Shown: positions 35,895 through 42,947 of the stretch, in pieces
Position numbering within the stretch: position 1 is the first letter of the stretch
How the letters are laid out: each line of letters begins with the position of its first letter
From: JBKCUI01 sp052161625
GTDB taxonomy: Bacteria; Planctomycetota; Planctomycetia; Pirellulales; Pirellulaceae
Direction: 5' to 3' (one strand)
NCBI GenBank assembly: GCA_052161625.1
Contig: CP197412.1
Length of the DNA stretch: 64,000 bases
Notes under the pieces: model-generated
What the model was told of the DNA's origin: nothing
The model's database searches: none
Seen by the model: only the letters and a program-made list of their open reading frames with translations
Program-made: the position numbers and the translations under genes

Positions 35895-37442
35895 ATGAAA
35901 AAACGCCAATCAGATCCAAACAGCACTGTACTTGAATTTTTAAGAGGTTTCGTTTTCTACGTCGAATACTTATTTGGTTTGGCAATCCTTCTCCCAATTG
36001 CGGGACAAGTGAATGCTCAGGATCGCTTCGAATTGCCACAGAAAGAAGATCTCGAGCTGGTCCGGCCTATAGTCCATGAAGCAATTGGAGCAATCGCCGA
36101 CTCATATCCTGAAAGCTCAGGCGATTTCGCGAAGAATGTCTTAGAGCTTGCAAGCACCGAAACCGATTCGATCAAGAAGTATGCCCTTCTTCAGGAACTG
36201 CTTGATAGGTCAATTGTTCTGAAGCAGACAGATGTTGCATTCAAAGTGGCGGACTCAATCGCGGCATCTTTCCACTATTCGGCATCGAGCGCAAAAATCG
36301 GTATCCTAAAGCAACTGATTCCGACCAAGAAGAATCCAATCGAACGAGCATTCTTGCTTGGCTTACTCATCAGTAACGTTCGAGAGGCCATCAAGGAGGA
36401 CAACACTCAAATCGCGAAAGATGCTTGCGCTTTTGCCTTGCGCTCGATGCCGAAAGACAACAAAAAAGAAATGTCCGCATATTTCGCAAAGCTCAAGAAA
36501 GAGGCTGAGGACGTGGAAGCCTTCCAGAGAATATACCTTGAAGCACGAGCACGGTTAGTTGATTTTCCAAACGATAAGGACGCGGTTGCATTAGCCGCAA
36601 AGTTCGAATTTTACAAAAGCGGTGATGTCGAGAAGGCGATGAAGGATTTCGAATTGTCTGGCAATAAACTCTTACTTGAGATTGCCGCCATGGAAGCAAT
36701 AGATAATCACCCTGAACCAAAGGATATGAAGCATCTCGGGGATTTGTGGTGGGAGCTGTCTCTGGAGCATCCTCCCGCTCTTAGGAAACGATTTCAAGAG
36801 CGCGCGGCTTCTTGGTATCTGAGATGCGAACACTTTTTACAGGGTGTGGATAAAGTAATCGCTCAAAAACGGGTTGAAGATTCCAGAGCGGAAGAGCGGT
36901 TTGCTTTTGTTACGCATGACCTGCTTGCTGCCTCTGTCCGTCGTGAAATTCATCATGGTAATTATGACGCAAGTAGAAAAACTATAACGCTGACTCATGC
37001 CGATGCAAGCTACTGTCAATTTTTTCTTGAATTGCCTGACGAATACGATTTGGAGTATCGGTTTAAGAGAACATCCGGGCAGTACGGGTTTTTCTTTAAC
37101 TTTCCATCTAAGGGGAAGCCATTTACATGGAGTAACAGTGGGCATGCTAATGGAACTGGTAGCTTCCACGGCTTCGCAATTACACAAAAGAATAACAAAG
37201 TATCAAGCCGGTTTACCGTCGAAGATGGCGTTTCACACATACTTAAATTTAAGGTGCGTTTGGAAAAACTCCAGTGCATTTACGATGACAGAATTGTGTC
37301 GGAGGTGAATGATCCGTTTGATCCGAAGAATACTAATTCAGACGTAATCTACCACCACACTTGGGCGGAACCGCATCTTGCGATTGGAGACTGGTGGGGA
37401 ACTCTTGAGATACAGTCGGCGATGCTCATCGGCTACAGATAG
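35895..37442 (+). CDS. Exported planctomycete hypothetical protein with jelly-roll-like C-terminus
   Basis: A hydrophobic segment (VEYLFGLAILLPIAGQVNAQ) ending in an AQ-type cleavage site suggests export. Residues of about 45-330 are helical and repeat-like. The block HLGDLWWELSLEHPPALRKR, followed by an ...SWYLR helix, is one I associate with planctomycete secreted proteins carrying repeats. The last 130 residues are beta-rich (FFLELPDEYDLEYRFKRTSG, then YGFFFNFPSKGK and DDRIVSEV), like a concanavalin/LamG-type fold that may bind sugar. It is AT-richer than the RM genes and is probable cargo of the element. No enzyme motif seen. Confidence 0.55.
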   Translation: MKKRQSDPNSTVLEFLRGFVFYVEYLFGLAILLPIAGQVNAQDRFELPQKEDLELVRPIVHEAIGAIADSYPESSGDFAKNVLELASTETDSIKKYALLQELLDRSIVLKQTDVAFKVADSIAASFHYSASSAKIGILKQLIPTKKNPIERAFLLGLLISNVREAIKEDNTQIAKDACAFALRSMPKDNKKEMSAYFAKLKKEAEDVEAFQRIYLEARARLVDFPNDKDAVALAAKFEFYKSGDVEKAMKDFELSGNKLLLEIAAMEAIDNHPEPKDMKHLGDLWWELSLEHPPALRKRFQERAASWYLRCEHFLQGVDKVIAQKRVEDSRAEERFAFVTHDLLAASVRREIHHGNYDASRKTITLTHADASYCQFFLELPDEYDLEYRFKRTSGQYGFFFNFPSKGKPFTWSNSGHANGTGSFHGFAITQKNNKVSSRFTVEDGVSHILKFKVRLEKLQCIYDDRIVSEVNDPFDPKNTNSDVIYHHTWAEPHLAIGDWWGTLEIQSAMLIGYR

Positions 37443-37854
37443 AGGAATCGTTCACGCACGTAGTTCCGGCTGTACTCGACATGTTACGATGAGTCACAGA
37501 TCTTTGCCTAAAGTGGAGTTGGATTACATCGAGATTCGAATTACTTCCAGAGCTCCACTTAGAATATCAGGCCTCGATTTGCGTGAGACGGGTTGCTAGG
37601 TCCGACCATCTATGCAGGCTCCTTGTAGGTCGTCAGGATGACTCCAACCACCAACACTCGGCACTCCGTCAAAACCATCATGTAAATCGGTCGAATTAGC
37701 TGTTATTGGACGGTAGTACGCAAGGATTGCTGGCGCACGTTCTGCTGTTTCATCGTCTCAAAACAATTCCCAAATAACGTGCTATCGCCAGTTTGGGTGC
37801 GATTTCGTAGATTTTACTCCATTGGTTCCTGGGGCAGTTCGAAAGGCGCTACAC
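37443..37854. other. Non-coding stretch, nothing recognised
   Basis: About 410 bases between the exported protein gene and the next small gene. I see no credible reading frame, repeat or RNA. A promoter for the 37855 gene pair is expected here but no clear -35/-10 pair stands out. Confidence 0.6.
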
Positions 37855-38166
37855 ATGAGCTGGGAAAGTCGAAACGGACGTGGCCGCTATTACACGCGGA
37901 GTCGTCGAGAAAGCGGACGGGTAAAAAGGGAATACATCGGCACCGGTGAGGTTGCTGAGACCTTGTACCGACAGGATTTGCTGCAGCTAGAGATTCGGCT
38001 GGCAGAAGCGAAGGAACTGAAAGAAGAGAAAGCCGAACATCGCGTTCTCGAACAGTCGCTGACGCTTCTGGACGATTTGGTCAATTGCTTTACCAGGGGA
38101 ACTTTGATTTCGGCGGGATACTACCAACACCATCGATCGGAATGGAGGAAACGCGATGCTAGTTGA
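37855..38166 (+). CDS. Small basic hypothetical protein of planctomycete mobile elements
   Basis: The 103-residue product starts MSWESRNGRGRYYTRSRRES and then GRVKREYIGTGEVA, followed by an E/K/L-rich coiled-coil stretch and a GYYQHHRSEWRKR end. I recognise this pattern as recurring in planctomycete islands but know no function. ATG 37855 begins at the conserved segment. It overlaps the next gene by 11 bases, so the two are expressed together. Confidence 0.65.
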   Translation: MSWESRNGRGRYYTRSRRESGRVKREYIGTGEVAETLYRQDLLQLEIRLAEAKELKEEKAEHRVLEQSLTLLDDLVNCFTRGTLISAGYYQHHRSEWRKRDAS

Positions 38167-38719
38167 ACAGATACCAGACCTGAAGGCCGAGAAGAGACAA
38201 CTTTCAGAGCTCATTCAGCGTGCGAACACGGGTGACGATTCTGCGATTCGGAAACTCCAAGAGGAACTCTCCGGTCCTCATGCTGAACTCTTGGTCAACG
38301 CGTGCGGAAACCTTGCTACGGAGGCGGAAACTGCCATTCTCCGTGCGATGTTCGGTGACCAGGAAGGCAGCAAATTGATTTCTCGTCGATCGATGAGTCA
38401 AACTCGTCAAGAGCTTGGCTGGGAAGACGCTAGCAAGCTAGAGAGATTGCTCATTGAGCGGGTTGTCCTCGCCTGGCAGGCCCTCGCATGGGCAGAGATC
38501 CTCAATGCACAGACCAGCAAGTGCACGGTGGCTCTCGCGAAGTTCAATCAGTTTCGAGTCGACCGAGCGAGTGTTCGTTTCCTCTCTGCGGTAAAGGCTC
38601 TCGCTACCGTGAAGAAGCTACTACCGCGACCTCAACCGGAATCAAATGAAGTGAAAGAACCTGAATTTGGCAGTACAGCCCTACACGATCGGCTCGCCAT
38701 GCTTGGTTCGGTAAACTAA
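38156..38719 (+). CDS. Hypothetical helical protein paired with the preceding gene
   Basis: A 187-residue, all-helical-looking protein. No membrane segment or known motif. The middle (SRRSMSQTRQELGWEDASKL, then ERLLIERVVLAWQALAWAE) is a clear amphipathic helical core. ATG 38156 overlaps the 37855 gene, suggesting a two-protein unit. I do not recognise a family. About 220 bases of apparently non-coding DNA follow before the next gene. Confidence 0.6.
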   Translation: MLVEQIPDLKAEKRQLSELIQRANTGDDSAIRKLQEELSGPHAELLVNACGNLATEAETAILRAMFGDQEGSKLISRRSMSQTRQELGWEDASKLERLLIERVVLAWQALAWAEILNAQTSKCTVALAKFNQFRVDRASVRFLSAVKALATVKKLLPRPQPESNEVKEPEFGSTALHDRLAMLGSVN

Positions 38720-38940
38720 GCAATACTGAATGCAAAGCTTGTTGAATTTGGTTGGTGGTCAAGGCCCCAACACCCTCACTGCAAATCAAATCAAGGGGCA
38801 TCCAAAAGATCCAAAATGACGTTTACAATCTGAGAATGTCGCTAGGGAAGTCATGAGCCCGCGCTGTCTCTGATCGATCGCAACTCCATTCGGTCGGTCG
38901 GAGGCAGCGGCGACTTCAAATTATAAATGGAGTATCTAAA

Positions 38941-40020
38941 TTGCTTGAGCCGCTGACTCGTTGGGTAACCGTCCAAAGCTTTGAAGAGCATGGTCTTTTT
39001 CAAGGCGCAGTCGAGATAATATTCGACAACTGGAAGTGGTATGTCGGTTGCAAAGGATGGTCTGCTTGCCTAGAGGAGTGTCTCGACAAGAAGTTTGCGA
39101 TTGCCAACAAATCGCTTGACCTCATGCCCCAGACTATCGATCCAAAGACGCACTTCGAGCAGTACGCCCTTGAAAAAGCAATAACCTTGAGTGTGTGCGA
39201 ATTGGTCGATGGTGGCACGATTCTCGATCTAAGTACGCACTCCCGTATTGGGGAACTACGATACATTAAGTCTTTCAGAGGGGACTGTTTGTTTGACTTC
39301 CAGGATGGTCGAAAAGTTGTCTTCAATCCTGCGAATGGATGGGCGCTGCTCGGGTCTTACTCCAAATTTGTTGATGAGATGGCTCGTCGAGAAGAATGGT
39401 TGTTCAATCGGGCTGAGCATTTTTTGCTCGTGAGTTTGGAAGAAACCACTGTAGACTGGGAGATTTCTTACCGACGAGAATTGGTCGTTTTATCAAAGCA
39501 AGAAGCTGCCGACTGGATCGTTGAAAATGATTCCGCAAGAGGTGATGAGGTACTTCAGTTCTCCAGCTATCGTAGCGTGGAGGAAATTCTTTTCGGAGCC
39601 TATCCAATTGATGCCCCGAGCGATCAATCAGACGTAGACCGTGCATCAATTCAAAGTGTTCTAGAAGAACAAGTCTCTGGAGAGTCGGGACTACACGTCG
39701 CGTCTAACGTCGAAGTTGATGTGGATGGCAATACGCGAAGTAGCGGAGCCAAATTGGACTTACATTCTATTGAGTTAGGAAAGCCGTATGGTGCAGGCGA
39801 AGACGGATTGCGTCGCGACGCCAAGATTTATCAGCTTGCGTTAGAGAAGTGGACGAACTTAGACATCGCCAAAAAGATAGAAGAACTCTCAGGTCCTGAG
39901 AATTGGGAGTCGATTGGCGATTCCCATGTGTCGCGACGTCTGAAGGAGTTTTGCCTTTACAAAAATCTCCCTGTCCCCGATCGGCCCGTTGGACGTCCTC
40001 GGTCTAGAAGAAAAACCTAG
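38941..40020 (+). CDS. Hypothetical protein with a C-terminal DNA-binding-like segment
   Basis: This 359-residue protein starts at TTG 38941 with TGGAG nine bases upstream. I do not recognise the N-terminal domains. The last 80 residues (IYQLALEKWTNLDIAKKIEE, then SHVSRRLKEFC and GRPRSRRKT) look like a helix-turn-helix plus basic tail and could bind DNA. It ends in a perfect palindromic terminator (40013-40032) and precedes the replication operon of the element, so a regulatory role is possible. This is a context-based guess. Confidence 0.55.
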   Translation: MLEPLTRWVTVQSFEEHGLFQGAVEIIFDNWKWYVGCKGWSACLEECLDKKFAIANKSLDLMPQTIDPKTHFEQYALEKAITLSVCELVDGGTILDLSTHSRIGELRYIKSFRGDCLFDFQDGRKVVFNPANGWALLGSYSKFVDEMARREEWLFNRAEHFLLVSLEETTVDWEISYRRELVVLSKQEAADWIVENDSARGDEVLQFSSYRSVEEILFGAYPIDAPSDQSDVDRASIQSVLEEQVSGESGLHVASNVEVDVDGNTRSSGAKLDLHSIELGKPYGAGEDGLRRDAKIYQLALEKWTNLDIAKKIEELSGPENWESIGDSHVSRRLKEFCLYKNLPVPDRPVGRPRSRRKT

Positions 40021-40032
40021 CGCGCTAGGTTT
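40013..40032 (+). terminator. Palindromic terminator after the 38941 gene
   Basis: AAACCTAG-CGCG-CTAGGTTT is a perfect 20-base inverted repeat that includes the stop codon of the 38941 gene and is followed by CTTTG. It separates that gene from the replication operon. Confidence 0.65.
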
Positions 40033-40126
40033 CTTTGCTACTGGAAATCTAGCGCGATAAAGCTCTATCCCTATTTCGTAGTCGCGAATCTGTGATGATC
40101 CTTCCAACACCGGAAAGGAGAATCAC

Positions 40127-40312
40127 ATGCAAAAAACTTCGTTGGACCAGCTACCTACCAGTCGGCATGTAGCTGAAGAAATAGCTCGGCACGTTGCCGA
40201 AGCTCGCAGGCTAAGGACATTGCATCGAGCAATCCGTTCTATCGAAAAGGATCGTAGATCAGATGCGAACGGAGACCTTGGACCAATGGAGGTGAAACAT
40301 GAGCCGAAGTGA
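40127..40312 (+). CDS. Small hypothetical protein, first gene of the replication operon
   Basis: The 61-residue helical protein (SRHVAEEIARHVAEARRLRT) starts at ATG 40127 with AAAGGAG at the right distance upstream. It overlaps the HTH gene by 14 bases. Such short basic helical proteins regularly precede the excisionase-type gene in planctomycete integrative elements, as far as I recall. No function known. Confidence 0.6.
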   Translation: MQKTSLDQLPTSRHVAEEIARHVAEARRLRTLHRAIRSIEKDRRSDANGDLGPMEVKHEPK

Positions 40313-40550
40313 AAGAGGTGACAACAGCAAGCCCCGAAGAATACAGAGATTGCACCTGGACGAAGTGGCATTAGCCGTCTCCATGCGTCAGGCTGGAAAA
40401 ATGCTGTCCGTATCTGAGCGCAGCGTTTGGAGTCTTTGTCAATCCGGACAGCTCGCGAGTTTCAACATAGGGCGATCCGTGCGAATTCCCGTCGATGCGA
40501 TCCGAAAATTCATTGTTGAATCAAGCGACCATCGAGGTAAGCGACAATGA
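40299..40550 (+). CDS. Excisionase-type helix-turn-helix DNA-binding protein
   Basis: The 83-residue product contains SMRQAGKMLSVSERSVWSLC, then GQLASFNIGRSVRIPVDAI, the winged-helix signature of MerR/excisionase-family (AlpA/Xis-like) proteins. In integrative elements such proteins direct excision by bending DNA with the integrase, or control transcription. A strong GGAGGTGA sits just before ATG 40299. Overlaps with both neighbours (14 bases upstream, ATGA downstream) place it in the replication operon. Confidence 0.8.
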   Translation: MSRSERGDNSKPRRIQRLHLDEVALAVSMRQAGKMLSVSERSVWSLCQSGQLASFNIGRSVRIPVDAIRKFIVESSDHRGKRQ

Positions 40551-41458
40551 ACTCAAATATTGGTAACTGGCTGAAGCTTCATCGGCAAATCATAGACTCG
40601 GAAGTCTTTTTCAATCCAAGTCTTCTCCAACTTTGGCTATGGCTCTTGGTCAAGGCTGCATATCGCACTCAACACATTCCAATGAAGACTGGACGGGGAT
40701 GGACGACCGTGACGCTTTCCCCCGGTCAGTTAGTTACAGGAAGGTCTGAGGGTGCATCCGCGATTGGCATACCAGAAAGTACGTTTCGGAACCGACTGAA
40801 GAAACTTGAGGAGATGGGCATGATAGTTACCGATCCGAGCGATCACTGGACTGTGATTTCCATCGTGAATTGGTCAATTTTCCAGGCAACGGATAGTTGG
40901 GAGGTAAGTGGTGAGATAACGATTGAAGGACAGGGTAAGGACAAGCAAATTAAGAGTGATTTATCGAACGAAATCGAACTCAATACGCACGACGAGTGCG
41001 ATCAGAGGACAGGCAAAAGACAGCAAAAGGACACATACAAGAAAGCAAACAAATCAAAGAATTTAAGTATAGATACACCCGCTTTGAAGAGCGGGGAGTT
41101 ATCTGAAGCTTCTGAGGGAAGGCTTGACTATCCCAAGGATTTCGAAGCCTTCTGGGAGGCTTTTCCTTCGAAACGTCGTCAGGCCAAGAAAGCCACCTTC
41201 AAAAGCTGGCAGAAGGTTTGTAAGAACATAAAACAAGAAAACGCATCGTCCTGGTTAATCGATCGAGCTAAAGTCTACGCAGGTTCCCCAAAAGGACAAG
41301 GTGAGTATGTCATGTCGCCGGAGGTTTGGCTCAATAAGGGATGCTATTACGATTCCCCCGAAGCATGGGGGATTCCAAAGCACACTGAAGTACTCAAGCC
41401 CTTCGTTCCGCCCAGTGTCGACGAACCTTTCAAACCGAGAGTGAGGGCGGTGTCATGA
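40547..41458 (+). CDS. DnaT/phage O-like replication protein
   Basis: The N-terminal 110 residues form a winged helix (WLKLHRQIIDSEVFFNPSLL, then ESTFRNRLKKLEEMGMI) like those of phage replication initiators. After a polar linker, DFEAFWEAFPSKRRQAKKAT followed by a W...V helix and ASSWLIDRAKVYA resembles the C-terminal domain of DnaT/phage O-type helicase-loading proteins. It is coupled by ATGA overlaps to the HTH gene and to the DnaB-like helicase gene. It probably recognises an origin and loads that helicase; the origin itself was not located. Confidence 0.7.
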   Translation: MNSNIGNWLKLHRQIIDSEVFFNPSLLQLWLWLLVKAAYRTQHIPMKTGRGWTTVTLSPGQLVTGRSEGASAIGIPESTFRNRLKKLEEMGMIVTDPSDHWTVISIVNWSIFQATDSWEVSGEITIEGQGKDKQIKSDLSNEIELNTHDECDQRTGKRQQKDTYKKANKSKNLSIDTPALKSGELSEASEGRLDYPKDFEAFWEAFPSKRRQAKKATFKSWQKVCKNIKQENASSWLIDRAKVYAGSPKGQGEYVMSPEVWLNKGCYYDSPEAWGIPKHTEVLKPFVPPSVDEPFKPRVRAVS

Positions 41459-42765
41459 TCGCACAAGTGGATGAAAATCTTGCACAAAGGGCTGTTTATC
41501 GTGAGCTCGTTGAGCGAATGGTTCTTTCTACGGCGCTATTGGATCCTCAAGTGCTGCTTGAGCATCTAACAGGGCTTGAGTCTAGGGACATCGCAAATGT
41601 GGCACTTCGACAGCTTTTTGAATTGGTTAGTAAAATGCAAAGAAACAAAGAGCCAATCACTTTGCACTCAGTGCTACTTGCTTGTTCAAGATCTGGTTTG
41701 ATTCAAGATCTTGGTGGTCCCGTCGGATTCAACGAGCTTCTCGATTCAGCACCGAGCATCGCGCATGCCACTTATTACCGGAAGGAATTGCAGCGATTGG
41801 CGGAAACGGAACGCACGTTTCAATCGGTTTACGATTCGGTCATTCGATTGTCTCACAAAGATTGTGATATTGATCGAGAACTTCAGTATCTACGGAAGAT
41901 CCATGATGGTCATGCATCCACAGAGGATTCGCTCGCTCACTGCAACGATGTTTTGCAACAACTCACTGAGAAAGCGACTTCAAGCAGATGCAAAGTCACA
42001 TTTGGAATTCCTTCATTGGATGGCCTCGTCACAGGAGGACTGGACTGCAAGTGGCTCGTATTGATCGGAGGCCGTTTTGGCAAGGGAAAGTCAACCTTAG
42101 CATGCCAACTCTTTTCTCATGCAGTCCAGGAGGGTAGGTGCGTTGCAATGTTTTCCTTGGAAATGACCCGACACGAGGTTTTGGAGCGGGTCTGCTCTAA
42201 CGAAATCGGGATCCCCATGACAGCGTGGAGAAAGCAGAATCGCCCACCAGAAGTGAGTATCGCAATTGAAAAAATGCGACGACAGTCGTCGAACTGCAAA
42301 TGGTGGATTGACGATCGCGCGAGTCAGACGATCGACTCGATTCGTTCCAAGTGCGAATTGCTAAAGCTACGCGACGGACTGGATCTAGTCATTATCGACA
42401 ACCTACAGCTGATTCAAAGCAGACTGGATGCTAGGCAGCCACGCGACCTACACTACACCACAATATCACGATCCTTGAAAGTGATGGCTAAGGAGCTCGA
42501 TTGCGTTGTCGTGCTTTTGTGTCAACTTGATACCGAAGCTGCAAAGCAGCGACCGACTTCAGCGAACTGGGCTTCAGCAAAAGCAATTGAGGCCGATGCT
42601 GATGTAGCTCTCATGATTCACGAAAGCAATGAGCAATACGAAATCATCGGGACGAAAATTCGAAATGGAATCGGTGGAAGATTTGTTCCTGTGAAATTCG
42701 ATGGCCTCTACCAGCGATTCGAGTCGGCTGGATTGCAAAATGAATTCAGTTCAGACTTTCTGTGA
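41455..42765 (+). CDS. DnaB-like replicative helicase
   Basis: The 436-residue protein has a DnaB N-terminal helical domain (ERMVLSTALLDPQVLLEHL) and a RecA-type motor with Walker A IGGRFGKGKSTLACQL, FSLEMTRHEVLERV, Walker B LDLVIIDNLQLI and the later VVLLCQLDTEA and ADADVALMI motifs. Walker A reads GRFGKGKST, a mild variant of GxxxxGKS/T. It would unwind DNA at an element origin loaded by the preceding DnaT-like protein. The gene ends the operon; the integrase gene begins about 180 bases further on. Confidence 0.85.
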   Translation: MIAQVDENLAQRAVYRELVERMVLSTALLDPQVLLEHLTGLESRDIANVALRQLFELVSKMQRNKEPITLHSVLLACSRSGLIQDLGGPVGFNELLDSAPSIAHATYYRKELQRLAETERTFQSVYDSVIRLSHKDCDIDRELQYLRKIHDGHASTEDSLAHCNDVLQQLTEKATSSRCKVTFGIPSLDGLVTGGLDCKWLVLIGGRFGKGKSTLACQLFSHAVQEGRCVAMFSLEMTRHEVLERVCSNEIGIPMTAWRKQNRPPEVSIAIEKMRRQSSNCKWWIDDRASQTIDSIRSKCELLKLRDGLDLVIIDNLQLIQSRLDARQPRDLHYTTISRSLKVMAKELDCVVVLLCQLDTEAAKQRPTSANWASAKAIEADADVALMIHESNEQYEIIGTKIRNGIGGRFVPVKFDGLYQRFESAGLQNEFSSDFL

Positions 42766-42947
42766 GAACCGATCTGATCGAATCCCAACAGTTACGGAAT
42801 TTCCGATAGCAATAATGGTTGACTTTGTTTCAGCCGAATGACAATGATTCGAACATGCGGCTAGGACCTGCAATCCGAAAGCCGAATACCTTCGACGGTT
42901 GCCGCATGTTTCTCTTTTTGAAGGTTCAACCACGAAGGGGTTGTTCA

